Origin: an uncultured Roseicyclus sp.
GTDB lineage: Bacteria; Pseudomonadota; Alphaproteobacteria; Rhodobacterales; Rhodobacteraceae
Reading direction: 5' to 3'
DNA: 64,000 bases
Assembly (NCBI GenBank): GCA_937139335.1
Contig: CAKZPN010000065.1
Coordinates: forward strand, 61,034 to 125,033
Position numbers and translations under genes: made by a program. Below are positions 45,119-54,586 of the stretch, piece by piece. Every line of letters starts with the position of its first letter. The stretch's first letter is position 1. Below the pieces are notes generated by a model that had not been told where the DNA came from, did no database searches, and was given only the letters and a program-made list of their open reading frames with translations.

Positions 45119-45432
45119 CGGCGGGACAAGATCGGTTCCGACCGGCTTGCAAAAGACCAGCGCAGATCTTCGCGACGCCTCGACGCCGACTTTCTCCATC
45201 GCAGGGCAGAGGGTGGCCGCGGACTGCCGCAGGACGGTCGGTGGTCTGCGCTTTATCTCCGCCACCCCGAACGACCTACGAGCGCGCGCTGGTGTCGACA
45301 AAGCGGCTGGCCGGGGGCGGCCATCCGCTGCCCGGGCCGCCATGCGGCTGTTCCGGGCTGGCGCGAGCATGGGTGGGCGCAGAGGTGGGCAGGATTGCCC
45401 ACCCTACGGGTGGAACCGCGCACGGCCGCCGA
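45119..45432. other. Intergenic region between DUF2237 gene and trpB
   Basis: No convincing gene is present in these 314 nt. It ends with a hairpin repeat (45384-45403) next to trpB. The middle part is G+C-rich with no clear promoter. Confidence 0.5.
45384..45403. repeat. Intergenic hairpin GGTGGGCA/TGCCCACC
   Basis: GGTGGGCA (45384-45391), loop GGAT, TGCCCACC (45396-45403), then CTACGGG. A related partial copy (GGGTGGGCGC) starts at 45371. Sequences of the type GTAGGGTGGGCA...TGCCCACC are, from my memory, common between genes in this family. It may also help terminate trpB. Confidence 0.55.
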
Positions 45433-46662
45433 TCAGGCGCCGCCCATGTCCCAGCCGAGCGCGCGGGCGACGGTGTAGATGTCCTTGTCGCCGCGGCCGC
45501 ACATGTTCATGCAGATGATGTGATCCTTCGGCAGGTCCGGCGCGATCTTGGCGACATGGGCCAGTGCATGCGACGGCTCGAGCGCGGGGATGATGCCCTC
45601 GGTCTCGCAGGAGAGCTGGAACGCCTCCAGCGCCTCCACATCCGTGATCGATACGTATTGCGCGCGGCCGATGTCGTGGAGCCAAGCATGTTCCGGCCCG
45701 ATGCCGGGGTAGTCGAGGCCTGCGCTGATCGAATGCCCTTCGAGGATCTGGCCATCTTCATCTTGTAGAAGATAGGTACGATTGCCGTGCAGCACGCCGG
45801 GACGCCCGCCGGTGAGGCTGGCGCAATGCTCCATCTTCTCGTTCACGCCGCGGCCCCCGGCCTCGACCCCGATGATCGCGACCTCGGTGTCGTCTAGGAA
45901 GGGGTAGAACAGGCCCATCGCGTTCGACCCGCCGCCGATGGCCGCGATGATCGTGTCGGGCAGCCGGCCCTCCGCCTCGAGCATCTGCGCCTTCGCCTCG
46001 GTGCCGATGATGGACTGGAAGTCGCGCACCATCGCCGGATAGGGGTGCGGGCCCGCCACCGTGCCGATGCAGTAGAAGGTGTCGCGCACGTTCGTCACCC
46101 AGTCGCGCAGCGCGTCGTTCATCGCGTCCTTCAGCGTGCCGCGACCGCTCGTCACCGGAACGACCTCGGCCCCCAGAAGCTTCATGCGGAACACGTTGGG
46201 CGCCTGGCGCTCCACGTCGGTCGCGCCCATATAGACGATGCATTTCAGCCCGAACTTGGCGCAGACCGTGGCGGTCGCGACCCCGTGTTGGCCGGCGCCG
46301 GTCTCGGCGATGATCCGGGTCTTGCCCATTCGGCGGGCGAGGATGATCTGGCCCAGCACGTTGTTGATCTTGTGCGCGCCGGTGTGGTTCAGCTCGTCAC
46401 GCTTCAGGTAGATCTTCGCGCCGCCCAGACGCTCGGTCAGGCGTTCCGCGAAATAGAGCGGCGAGGGGCGGCCGACGTAGTGCTTCCAGAGGAAATCCAT
46501 CTCGTCCCAGAAGCTCTGGTCGGTCTTGGCGTGCTCGTATTGCGCCTCGAGTTGCAAGATCAGCGGCATCAGCGTCTCGGACACGAACCGGCCGCCGAAA
46601 TCACCGAAGCGGCCCTTTTCATCGGGGCCGGTCTTGAAGCTGTTCAGGATGTCGTCGGGCAT
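45433..46662 (-). CDS. trpB: Tryptophan synthase beta chain
   Basis: A 409-residue PLP enzyme joining indole and serine. '[20 protein letters not shown]' contains the PLP Lys, '[19 protein letters not shown]' and '[14 protein letters not shown]' (phosphate loop) are all intact. AGGAAAGG lies before ATG 46662. trpA is not in the window. trpF lies upstream on the same strand, separated by one accessory gene. Confidence 0.97.
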   Translation of the reverse strand: MPDDILNSFKTGPDEKGRFGDFGGRFVSETLMPLILQLEAQYEHAKTDQSFWDEMDFLWKHYVGRPSPLYFAERLTERLGGAKIYLKRDELNHTGAHKINNVLGQIILARRMGKTRIIAETGAGQHGVATATVCAKFGLKCIVYMGATDVERQAPNVFRMKLLGAEVVPVTSGRGTLKDAMNDALRDWVTNVRDTFYCIGTVAGPHPYPAMVRDFQSIIGTEAKAQMLEAEGRLPDTIIAAIGGGSNAMGLFYPFLDDTEVAIIGVEAGGRGVNEKMEHCASLTGGRPGVLHGNRTYLLQDEDGQILEGHSISAGLDYPGIGPEHAWLHDIGRAQYVSITDVEALEAFQLSCETEGIIPALEPSHALAHVAKIAPDLPKDHIICMNMCGRGDKDIYTVARALGWDMGGA

Positions 46663-46803
46663 CTGGCTTTGCCTTTCCTCGGGGTCGTGCGGTTCTAACC
46701 CGCCGAGGAAATGAGCGCCAATCGAAAACGAACGACCGCCGACGCAGGCGCCGACGGACGATCCTGTTTCGGGCCTCTGTCGGGCCTGTCGCGAGTGACC
46801 GCG

Positions 46804-47265
46804 TCAGCTGTCCGTGCTGCCGTCCTTGTCGGCGGAGCCTTCGGCTTCGGGCGCGGCGATCACGAAGGTCGTCATCACCGGCTCACCGCGCGCAAGTGCC
46901 GGGGTGTCGGCAAGCGGAATGTCCTCGCCCGACTGGAAGCCCGCCTCGTCGTTCGATTCGACGTAGAGCGTCACCGAATATATCTGATTGTACAGGTATT
47001 CGCCGTCGAGGCGGATATCGAGCCCCTCGCCCGGTTCGACCTCGGCGATGGAGACGGGTTCGCTCGCGGTCGAGCCGTCGGGCAGCGTTTCGTGCACCAC
47101 CAGATAGCCGCTTTCTTCCGCGGTGACGCCGTCGATGGTGACCGCGGAGCCGTCGAAGCGCACGCCATCGCCGCTGACGCTGGCGTCTTGCGCGGGTGCG
47201 GGTGCTGCGGCCAGCGCAAGCAGCGCGGCGCTGGCGGTTGTGGTCAGGTGTCGCATGGCAAACAT
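46804..47265 (-). CDS. Secreted DUF7282-like protein
   Basis: A 153-residue protein with signal peptide MFAMRHLTTTASAALLALAA, cut near APAQD-ASV. The mature domain has 'VTIDGVTAEESGYLVVHETL', 'SIAEVEPGEGLDIRLDG' and 'IYSVTLYVESNDEAGFQSGE', the pattern of the DUF7282 beta-sandwich found in exported proteins. The C-terminus is acidic. ATG 47265 has GGAGG 8 nt upstream. It sits between trpF and trpB and has no known link to tryptophan synthesis. Confidence 0.75.
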   Translation of the reverse strand: MFAMRHLTTTASAALLALAAAPAPAQDASVSGDGVRFDGSAVTIDGVTAEESGYLVVHETLPDGSTASEPVSIAEVEPGEGLDIRLDGEYLYNQIYSVTLYVESNDEAGFQSGEDIPLADTPALARGEPVMTTFVIAAPEAEGSADKDGSTDS

Positions 47266-47354
47266 CGGAATACCCTCCGTTTGAGTTGCTACACGGCCCC
47301 AATGCAGGCGCCGCGCAACGGTTCCAAGAGTTTTTTGCCGGGGCAGGCGGTGGA

Positions 47355-47993
47355 TCAGTCCAGCGCCGCCGCGAAATCCGCCATCCGCGCCGCGTCCTTC
47401 ACCCCCGGTGCGCTTTCCACGCCCGACGAGACGTCGACCTGCCGCGCGCCGGTCAGGCGCACGGCCTCGGCCACGGTATCGGGCGTGAGGCCGCCGGCCA
47501 GCATCCAGGGTCTGGTCCAGTATTTGCGCCCGGCCAGCAGCCGCCAGTCGAAGGCGAGCCCGTTGCCGCCGGGCAGGTCGGCGCCTGCGGGCGGTTTGGC
47601 GTCGATCAGAAGTTGGTCCGCGACGGCCTCGTAGTCCGCGATCCGGGCAATGTCGTCGGCGGTTGCGATGCCCACGGCCTTCATCACCGGCAGGCCGTAG
47701 CGCGTGCGCACCTCGGCCACACGGTCGGGGGACTCGTGCCCGTGCAGTTGCAGCATGTCGAGCGGGACGGCAGCGGTCAGCGCGTCGAGCGCCTCATCGT
47801 CGGCGTCGACGATCAATGCCACCTTGGCGATTCCGACCGGCGTCGCGAGCGCCAGCGCCCGGGCGACATCGAGCGTCACATTGCGCGGCGATTTCGGGAA
47901 GAAGACGAAGCCGACGTAGCGGGCCCCCGCCGCGACCGCGGCGTCGATGTCCTGCGGCCGGGACAGGCCGCAGAATTTCATTGCGATGTCCAT
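47355..47993 (-). CDS. trpF: Phosphoribosylanthranilate isomerase
   Basis: A 212-residue TIM barrel. '[20 protein letters not shown]', '[13 protein letters not shown]', '[15 protein letters not shown]' and '[14 protein letters not shown]'/'[16 protein letters not shown]' are canonical, including the catalytic Cys (FCGL) and Asp (VDVSSGVE). The start is ATG 47993 (MDIAMKF) or 47981 (MKFCG). It starts 4 nt after the lapA stop. Confidence 0.95.
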   Translation of the reverse strand: MDIAMKFCGLSRPQDIDAAVAAGARYVGFVFFPKSPRNVTLDVARALALATPVGIAKVALIVDADDEALDALTAAVPLDMLQLHGHESPDRVAEVRTRYGLPVMKAVGIATADDIARIADYEAVADQLLIDAKPPAGADLPGGNGLAFDWRLLAGRKYWTRPWMLAGGLTPDTVAEAVRLTGARQVDVSSGVESAPGVKDAARMADFAAALD

Positions 47994-47997
47994 CGGC

Positions 47998-48366
47998 TCA
48001 GCGGCCCGCGCGGGGTCCGTCCACAATGGCGAGGATCTCGTCCTGGCTGTCGCGGGCCGGCCCCTTGAGGGTGTTGACCTCACGCTCCAGCGCCTGCGCA
48101 TTGCGTTTTTGCGTCTTGGCCTCGGCCCGGTGGCGATGCTCGCGCAGCCATTCCCAGACGAAGCCGACCAGCACGCCCACCACGACACCGCCAAGGATGA
48201 CGAGGAAGAGTGGCAGCTCGATGCCGTACTGGATGCCGAACCAGGCGGCGAGATCGGGCGGAATGACCTCCAGCGTCACGATCTCGCGGTTGGCCATCGC
48301 CATCAGCACCAGCGCCAGCGCCACGACGACCAGGAAGAGGTATTTCAGATATCTCAGGACTGTCAT
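47998..48366 (-). CDS. LapA domain (DUF1049) membrane protein
   Basis: A 122-residue protein with two membrane helices ([20 protein letters not shown] and [20 protein letters not shown]) and a charged C-terminal helix ([15 protein letters not shown]). This is the LapA/YciS layout; in E. coli LapA works with LapB in LPS assembly. It lies between ihfB and trpF, the usual place in this family, which supports the call. Confidence 0.87.
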   Translation of the reverse strand: MTVLRYLKYLFLVVVALALVLMAMANREIVTLEVIPPDLAAWFGIQYGIELPLFLVILGGVVVGVLVGFVWEWLREHRHRAEAKTQKRNAQALEREVNTLKGPARDSQDEILAIVDGPRAGR

Positions 48367-48387
48367 TGTCAGATTGCTCCGGGTCCG

Positions 48388-48672
48388 TCACGCGTCGCCG
48401 TTCAGCCTGTCGCGTAGCAGTTTCCCGGCCTTGAAGAAAGGCACGTGCTTTTCCTCGACCTCGACGCTTTCGCCGGTGCGCGGGTTGCGGCCGATGCGGG
48501 CGTCGCGCTGCTTTACCGAGAAGGCGCCGAAGCCGCGCAATTCGACGCGGTTGCCACCGGCCATGGCCTCGATCACCTCGTCGAAGATCGCATTCACGAT
48601 GCGTTCGACGTCACGCTGGTAGAGGTGCGGATTCTCATCCGACAGCTTCTGGATCAGCTCGGAGCGTATCAT
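48388..48672 (-). CDS. ihfB: Integration host factor subunit beta
   Basis: A 94-residue HU/IHF-family protein. '[20 protein letters not shown]' and the DNA-binding arm '[25 protein letters not shown]' (Arg-Asn-Pro intercalation) fit IHF-beta. It bends DNA as a heterodimer with IHF-alpha. The start is ATG 48672. Confidence 0.95.
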   Translation of the reverse strand: MIRSELIQKLSDENPHLYQRDVERIVNAIFDEVIEAMAGGNRVELRGFGAFSVKQRDARIGRNPRTGESVEVEEKHVPFFKAGKLLRDRLNGDA

Positions 48673-48880
48673 CTTGGCGTCCCTCCCAGGTGACAGCGCA
48701 GGCGCATTTCGGATCACTATATGCACATTCGTCGCCCCTGAATACTGCCAACCCACGGGAAACGGGGCGATTTCAGGCCGTGTGCCGCGCGGGTGGCGGG
48801 CATTTGCCGACCTGCGCGGCACCTGCGGCCCCGTGCGCGGCCACCGGCGGGCGCAACGCGGGCTCCGATTCGCGCACCGG

Positions 48881-50536
48881 TCAGTCCCGCGGACCCTGCC
48901 ATCCGTAGACCTTCGCCGCGGTTTCAGCGTCGATCAGCCCGGCCTCCAGATCGGCCGCGATGGCGCGGCTGTCGCGCGCCAGCGGGTCGCCGTAGCCGCC
49001 CCCGCCGGGCAGGCTCAGGCGCAGCCTGTGGCCCCCTGCGATCTGTTGTCGCCCCTTGGAGCGGAGCTTCGTTCCGTCCGACAATTCGACCCGGCCGGAA
49101 GCACCGGGCTTGCCGCCGTCGCGACCGCGCGCGGGGTGATCGACTCGGTCGAACATGGCGTTGAACCACAGGTCGTAGCCGTCGCGCGCGCCGATCTCGA
49201 TGACCTGGCCGAAGCCGCCGCGCGTCGCCCCTGCCCCGCCGGAGCCGGGTCGCAGATCCTTGCGCCAGACGATGATCGGGCCGACGTGTTCGGTCGCCTC
49301 GACGCTCATGGTAGAAACGCCGGAGGGGAAGGCGGTGGCCGATAGCCCGTCGAGCGCAGGGCGCGCGCCGGTGCCGCCGGAGTTGAACATCAGGATCTCT
49401 GCACCGGGCAGACCGCTGTCGGGGTCGCTGGCTCGGGCGGAAATCTGGATGTTCCAGAGCGCCGAGGCACCTTCGGCGGGTACAGTGCCGGGCAAGGCTG
49501 CATGCAGCGCGCCCAGCACCACGTCGGGCACGAGATGGCCGAGGACGTGGCGCACCGAGACCGGTGCGGGGCGGCGGGCGGCGAGGATCGAGCCCTCGGG
49601 GGCGGTGATCTCGAAGGGCGCGAGGCTGCCGGCGTTGTTCGGCACCTCGGGCGCGATGGCGCATTTCAGCGCGTAGCAGGCATAGGCGCGGGTATAGACC
49701 TCGGGAACGTTCACGCCGTAGGTGCTCATGCCGCTGGTGCCGGTGAAATCGGCGCGGATCCGGTCGCCCAGCGCCTCGAGCGTCACGACCATCTCGACCG
49801 GCACCTCAAACCCATCGACGGTCATGGTGTTGCGGTAGGTGCCGCGCGGCACGGCGGCGATGGCGGCCTCGGTCGCGGCGCGGCTGGCGGTCATGATGAA
49901 GTCGGAGAGCCCGTCGAGGTCGTCGATGCCGAATTCGTCCAGCATCGCGTGCAGGCGGCGGTCACCGGCGGCGTTGCAAGCGGCGAGCGAATAGAGGTCG
50001 CCGACGGTCTGGTCCGGCGTGCGGACGTTTGCGCGCACGATCCGGATCAGCATGTCATTCACTGTTCCGCGCTCGACGAATTTCGAGATCGGGATCAGCA
50101 GGCCTTCCTCGTAGACCTCGCGCCCGTCGGGGCCGAAGCCGCGCCCGCCGATGTCGACGACATGGGCGGTGGAGGCGAAGAAGCCGACCTGCACACCCTT
50201 GCGGAAAACCGGCGTCACCACGGTGATGTCGTGCAGGTGGCCGGTGCCCATCCAGGGATCGTTGGTCAGGTAGACGTCGCCCTCGAAGATGCTCTGCGGC
50301 CCGATCTCGCGGACGAAATGGCCGACGCTCTCGGCCATCGCGTTCACGTGGCCGGGCGTGCCGGTGACGGCCTGCGCCATCATCCGCCCCTGCCGATCGA
50401 AGAGACCCGCCGAAAGATCGCCCGCCTCGCGCACGGAGGTGGAGAAGGCGGTGCGGATCAGCGTCGTCGCCTGTTCCTCGACCACGGCGATCAGCCGGTT
50501 CCACATGATCTGGAAGTCTATCGTGTCGGGGGTCAT
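48881..50536 (-). CDS. Hydantoinase/oxoprolinase subunit B (HyuB)
   Basis: A 551-residue HyuB-family protein: '[20 protein letters not shown]', '[21 protein letters not shown]', '[19 protein letters not shown]' and '[13 protein letters not shown]' are characteristic. With HyuA it forms an ATP-dependent enzyme that opens cyclic amides (5-oxoproline, hydantoins) or carboxylates related substrates. Its start overlaps the hyuA stop by 4 nt. It is the last gene of a three-gene run. The 208-nt gap to ihfB holds only that gene's promoter region. Confidence 0.9.
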   Translation of the reverse strand: MTPDTIDFQIMWNRLIAVVEEQATTLIRTAFSTSVREAGDLSAGLFDRQGRMMAQAVTGTPGHVNAMAESVGHFVREIGPQSIFEGDVYLTNDPWMGTGHLHDITVVTPVFRKGVQVGFFASTAHVVDIGGRGFGPDGREVYEEGLLIPISKFVERGTVNDMLIRIVRANVRTPDQTVGDLYSLAACNAAGDRRLHAMLDEFGIDDLDGLSDFIMTASRAATEAAIAAVPRGTYRNTMTVDGFEVPVEMVVTLEALGDRIRADFTGTSGMSTYGVNVPEVYTRAYACYALKCAIAPEVPNNAGSLAPFEITAPEGSILAARRPAPVSVRHVLGHLVPDVVLGALHAALPGTVPAEGASALWNIQISARASDPDSGLPGAEILMFNSGGTGARPALDGLSATAFPSGVSTMSVEATEHVGPIIVWRKDLRPGSGGAGATRGGFGQVIEIGARDGYDLWFNAMFDRVDHPARGRDGGKPGASGRVELSDGTKLRSKGRQQIAGGHRLRLSLPGGGGYGDPLARDSRAIAADLEAGLIDAETAAKVYGWQGPRD

Positions 50537-52617
50537 GCCGAGGCCTCCTTGCGGATCAGGAGCAGGCAGCCGTCGGGCTGGCCAATGGCACGGAAACGCG
50601 AGGTGACGATGGTGGAGGTCTCATCCTCGGTGATGATCGCTGGGCCTTCGACGACCGATCCAGGCGTCATCTCGGCACGCGCGATCTCCTGCGCCTCGAC
50701 GTCGCGGCGGAGGGCGGCATCGAAGAAGCGGCGGGGGCGCGTGGCCCTGGCCGGGGTTCCGTCGGTCACGCGCTTGACCGGCGCAGGTTCGGGCGGGCGC
50801 GAGGCGACGATCAGCGACCAGTTCGTGATCTCGGGCATCAACCCTTCGATGATCCGCCCGAAAAGTGCGCGGTACGCCTCCTCGAAGGCGGCGATGAGCG
50901 CGGGTTCGTCGCCGGGCGCGAAGCGGTCCTGCGTGAGCGGCACCGGGATTTCCCAGCCCTGCCCCCGGTAGCGCATGAAGGCGGTGAGCTTGGTCACGGT
51001 CTCCTCGCCGGCAGCGCCGGTGTCGACGAAGGCGCGCGCCTCGGCTTCCATCGCGGCCAGCGTGGTGTTCACGAGGTCAGCGTCGAACCCGTCGAGCGGC
51101 TGGAACAGCCCGCGCGTCGCCTCATAGCTGAACGGCGCGCGCAGGAAGCCGATGGCAGAGCCGACGCCCGCGCCGGGCGGGATCAGCAGCGCGTCGATCG
51201 CCAGTTTCTCGCAAAGCCGGCATGCGTGGAGCGGCGCGCCGCCGCCGAAGGCGACCATGGTGAAGGCCTCGATGTCGCGGCCGTTTTCGACCGCGTGGAC
51301 GCGGGCGGCGTTCGCCATGTTCTCGTCCACCATCTCGGTCACGCCGAAACCGGTGTCCTGCTCGCTCAGACCCTGTTGCGCCGCGACCGCGCCCATCGCG
51401 GTTTCGGCCAGTTTCGCCGAAAGCGGGATCGCCCCGCCTGCAAAGCCGTCGGGATCGAGACGGCCGAGGACGAGGTTGGCATCGGTCACGGTGGGTTCCG
51501 TCCCGCCGCGCTGGTAGCAGGCCGGACCGGGTTCCGACCCGGCGGAGCGCGGGCCGACCTGGATCCGACCCATCATGTCGACCGAGGCGATGGAGCCGCC
51601 GCCCGCACCGATCTCCACCATCTCGACCACGGGGGTTGATACGGTCATGCCCGAGCCCTTCTTGAAGCGGTAGGTGCGCGCGATCTCGAAGCTGTTGGCG
51701 GTCTTGGGAGTGGCGTGTTCGACGAGGCAGATCTTGGCGGTGGTGCCGCCCATGTCGAAGCTGAGCACGCGGTCGATCCCATGCGCGCGGGCGTAGCCGG
51801 CGGCGAAGATCGCGCCGCCCGCAGGACCCGATTCCAGCAGCCGCACGGGCTGTTCGGCCGCCGTGTCGACCGAGATGAGACCGCCGCCGGAATGCAGCAG
51901 GAACACCGGCGCGTCGATGCCCGCCGCGCGCAACCTCGTGACCAGCCGCCCGAGATAGGCGGAGACCTGCGGCTGCACGTAGGCGTTGGCGATGACGGTG
52001 TTGAAGCGCGGCAGCTCGCGCAGCTGCGGCGAGATCACGGAGGAGATCGAGACCGAGAGGCCCGGCGCGAGCTCGGCCAGCGCGTCGGCCATCATGCGTT
52101 CGTGGGCGTCGTTGGCATAGGCGTGCATGAGGCCGACGGCGACGGCCTCGTATCCTCCGGCCACGACCCGTTCGGCCATCGCGCGCACCTCGGACGGGTC
52201 GAGTGGCAGCAGCACCTCGCCCTTCGGCCCCATGCGTTCGTTCAGCGTGAAGCGGTCCTTGCGCGGCACCAGCGGGACGGGGAGTTGCAGGTTCAGGTCG
52301 TATTGCTCGAACCGGTTCTCGGACCGCATCTCGATCACGTCGCGGAAACCCTCGGTGGTGATGAAGGCCATGCGCGCGCCGCGCCGTTCGATCAGCGCGT
52401 TGGTGACAAGCGTGGTGCCGTGGATCACCTGCCCGATGTCGCCGGGCGCGATGCCGGCCTCACGCGCCGCGGTCTCGATTGCGGTCAGGATCGCACGCTC
52501 GGGCTCGGCGTAGTCGGTCAGGACCTTGCCGGTGACGAGGCCGCCAGGCCCCTCCAGCGCGACGTCGGTGAAGGTGCCGCCGATATCGACGCCCACCCGG
52601 ATGGTCGGCAGACCCAT
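50533..52617 (-). CDS. Hydantoinase/oxoprolinase subunit A (HyuA)
   Basis: A 694-residue ASKHA-fold protein. 'VGVDIGGTFTDVAL' (phosphate 1), 'VLSFDMGGTTAKICLVE' (phosphate 2) and 'LESGPAGGAIFAAGYAR' (adenosine) are intact, and the C-terminus ends with the HyuA domain 'ITEDETSTIVTSRFRAIG'. It uses ATP to phosphorylate the ring-opened substrate. The start ATG 52617 has AGGGAA upstream. HyuA/HyuB cannot be split into oxoprolinase, hydantoinase or acetone-carboxylase-like activity from sequence. Confidence 0.92.
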   Translation of the reverse strand: MGLPTIRVGVDIGGTFTDVALEGPGGLVTGKVLTDYAEPERAILTAIETAAREAGIAPGDIGQVIHGTTLVTNALIERRGARMAFITTEGFRDVIEMRSENRFEQYDLNLQLPVPLVPRKDRFTLNERMGPKGEVLLPLDPSEVRAMAERVVAGGYEAVAVGLMHAYANDAHERMMADALAELAPGLSVSISSVISPQLRELPRFNTVIANAYVQPQVSAYLGRLVTRLRAAGIDAPVFLLHSGGGLISVDTAAEQPVRLLESGPAGGAIFAAGYARAHGIDRVLSFDMGGTTAKICLVEHATPKTANSFEIARTYRFKKGSGMTVSTPVVEMVEIGAGGGSIASVDMMGRIQVGPRSAGSEPGPACYQRGGTEPTVTDANLVLGRLDPDGFAGGAIPLSAKLAETAMGAVAAQQGLSEQDTGFGVTEMVDENMANAARVHAVENGRDIEAFTMVAFGGGAPLHACRLCEKLAIDALLIPPGAGVGSAIGFLRAPFSYEATRGLFQPLDGFDADLVNTTLAAMEAEARAFVDTGAAGEETVTKLTAFMRYRGQGWEIPVPLTQDRFAPGDEPALIAAFEEAYRALFGRIIEGLMPEITNWSLIVASRPPEPAPVKRVTDGTPARATRPRRFFDAALRRDVEAQEIARAEMTPGSVVEGPAIITEDETSTIVTSRFRAIGQPDGCLLLIRKEASA

Positions 52618-52618
52618 G

Positions 52619-53893
52619 TCAGGTTCCCTTGATGAACTGGTTCGCGGCAAAGCTCAGGTCGTAGAACCTGCGCATCAGCGGCGCGGTGGAGACGGTGGCG
52701 AGGTCGGTCACGGGCAGCGGCAGGTCGGCGGGGTCCATGCCGGTCAGCAGCTCCGCCATCGCCTGGCCGAAGATCGTGCCGGTGATGATGCCGCGCCCGT
52801 TGTAGCCGATGGGGGTGTAGAGGCCTTCGTCGAGGACGTGGATGCGCGGGAGGTGGTCGGGGGTCATGGCGATCTGGCCATGCCACGCCTCCTCGAACTC
52901 CACCGGGCCGAGGCTGGGGAAGAGGCGCTTGATCTGGCGGTCGGCCCAGCGCCGGGTCAGGCCCTGGTCGCGGCTGCCGGTGACCCGGCCCATGGTCCCG
53001 ATGATGAGCCGGTCGCGCGCGTCGCGGCGGATTGAGATCATCACCGGCGCGGTGTCCCAGACGCCTTGCCTTCCGGGCAGGATGTGGTCCGCCTCGGGGC
53101 CGAGCGGTTCGGTGGCGAACTGGACATAGTGGATCATGGTGAAAGTGGATTTGAGACCGGGCCAGAGCGTGTCGGTGTAGGCATTGGTGCCGAGAACCAC
53201 TGCGCGCGCGAGGACGGAGCCGTGGTCGGTGTCGACCCGCCAGCCGTCCGGTTGCTTCTTCAGCCCCGTCACCCGCACGCCGGTGCTGATGCCCGCACCC
53301 GCCGCCCGCGCCGCGCGCGCAAGGCCCCGGCAATAGCCCATCGGGTTCACCGTCCCCGCCCGGTGGTCGAGCAATCCGCCGACATAGGCGTCGGTGCCCA
53401 GCGCCTTGGCCGTGGCGTCACGGTCCAGCATCTCGACTGGTTCACCCATCGCCGTCCATTCGCGCAGGCGCCCCTCGAGGTCGCGAAGACCCTTGGCGGC
53501 GTGGGCGGCGTGGATCGTTCCAGCGCGCGTCGCCTCGCAGCGGATTTGGTGGCGTTCGATCAGGTCGAAGACCATCGCCGGGCCGTCGGCGAAACGGCGC
53601 AGGAAACGCGGGCCATAGTCGGGGCCGAGCGCCGTGCGCACCTGCGCGGGCGGCATCCAGACGCCAGCGTTTACGAGGCCGACGTTGCGCCCCGACCCGC
53701 CGTAACCGATCTGTTCGGCCTCGATCACGTGGGCCGACAGCCCCGTCTGCGCGGAATGCAGCGCGGTGGAAAGGCCGGTGTAACCGCCACCGACGATGGC
53801 GAGGTCCACCCGCTCGGGCAGGGTCGTGGTGGCTTCGGGGGCGCGCTCCTCGGCGGAACTGTCCCAAAGGGAAATCGGCTCGTCCTTCGTCAT
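52619..53893 (-). CDS. FAD-dependent oxidoreductase (DAO family)
   Basis: A 424-residue flavoenzyme. The dinucleotide motif 'VDLAIVGGGYTGLSTALHSAQ' starts at about residue 28, 'GYGGSGRNVGLVNAGVW' follows, and the C-terminal 'PIGYNGRGIITGTIFGQAMA' binds FAD. It resembles gamma-glutamylputrescine oxidase (PuuB/OrdL). It lies 1 nt from hyuA, which places it in one operon with an amide-opening enzyme; deamination of an amine that is later hydrolysed is plausible. Start ATG 53893; a longer upstream frame is unconserved. Confidence 0.88.
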   Translation of the reverse strand: MTKDEPISLWDSSAEERAPEATTTLPERVDLAIVGGGYTGLSTALHSAQTGLSAHVIEAEQIGYGGSGRNVGLVNAGVWMPPAQVRTALGPDYGPRFLRRFADGPAMVFDLIERHQIRCEATRAGTIHAAHAAKGLRDLEGRLREWTAMGEPVEMLDRDATAKALGTDAYVGGLLDHRAGTVNPMGYCRGLARAARAAGAGISTGVRVTGLKKQPDGWRVDTDHGSVLARAVVLGTNAYTDTLWPGLKSTFTMIHYVQFATEPLGPEADHILPGRQGVWDTAPVMISIRRDARDRLIIGTMGRVTGSRDQGLTRRWADRQIKRLFPSLGPVEFEEAWHGQIAMTPDHLPRIHVLDEGLYTPIGYNGRGIITGTIFGQAMAELLTGMDPADLPLPVTDLATVSTAPLMRRFYDLSFAANQFIKGT

Positions 53894-54137
53894 CGCGTCG
53901 CGCCTCGCCGGCCCGGAACTGGGGCCCATCCGCCCTTGATGGCTCTGGCCGGGGGGACTGTCAATTTGCTGCGTGCACGGTGGCCGGTGCACTGCTTCCC
54001 GGCTCGAAGCTTCAACCGTTTCAGGCGAAGCGATATGTTTCCGGGCATACAGAAAACCCGCCCGCGCCGGTGACGCCCGCTTAGCAGCGCGCGATGGGAC
54101 TTGCGCGCCCGACCGCAGGCTTGGCATCCTCTTTCCC

Positions 54138-54515
54138 ATGACAGAGCCAGACCCCGAGCCGCCTTCGCCCAACCTTCGCATCCGCATCGTCTTCGGCGAG
54201 GACGCGATGCTGGGACCGGGCAAGGCCGACCTGCTGGAGCGGATCCGCGAGACCGGATCAATCTCGGCGGCCGGGCGGTCGATGGCGATGAGCTACAAGC
54301 GCGCGTGGATGCTGGTGGAAGAGATGAACGCCGCCTTCCGCGACCCGCTCGTGACCTCGTCCCGTGGCGGAGCGCGGGGCGGTGGCGCCAAGCTGACCGA
54401 GGCGGGCGAGGTGGTCCTGACCCAGTACCGCAAGCTGGAAGAGATCATGGCCGAAGCCGGCGCGGCGCGGATCGGCGTCCTGCGCTCGATGCTGCGGGAT
54501 TCCACCGACGCATGA
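54138..54515 (+). CDS. ModE-type winged-helix regulator, DNA-binding domain only
   Basis: A 125-residue protein. 'IRIVFGEDAMLGPGKADLLE', 'RIRETGSISAAGRSMAMSYK' and 'RAWMLVEEMNAAFRDPLV' with 'GGARGGGAKLTEAGEVVL' are the LysR-like HTH of ModE. The two TOBE/MOP molybdate-binding domains of E. coli ModE are missing; the protein ends soon after the helix. It is next to modA, 71 nt upstream. Such short ModE forms are known in alphaproteobacteria; whether they sense molybdate is unclear. Confidence 0.85.
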   Translation: MTEPDPEPPSPNLRIRIVFGEDAMLGPGKADLLERIRETGSISAAGRSMAMSYKRAWMLVEEMNAAFRDPLVTSSRGGARGGGAKLTEAGEVVLTQYRKLEEIMAEAGAARIGVLRSMLRDSTDA

Positions 54516-54544
54516 ATAGGCTTGATCGGTGTCGGATCGCTTGC

Positions 54545-54566
54545 GATATGTTCCATGGACTATATC
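54545..54566. promoter_or_regulatory. Probable ModE-type operator before modA
   Basis: A 22-bp dyad centred at 54555.5: GATAT (54545-54549), the perfect core TCCATGGA (54552-54559) and ATATC (54562-54566). Only two symmetric positions mismatch. The outer GATAT/ATATC arms resemble Mo-box half sites. It lies 20 nt before the modA start at 54587 and so would block transcription or translation initiation. Confidence 0.5.
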
Positions 54567-54586
54567 AAACCCGGGGAGCCCGCCCG

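Noticed and set aside
49502..50971. 489-codon plus-strand frame across hyuBA
   Set aside because: Antisense shadow of hyuB and hyuA; no protein family pattern.
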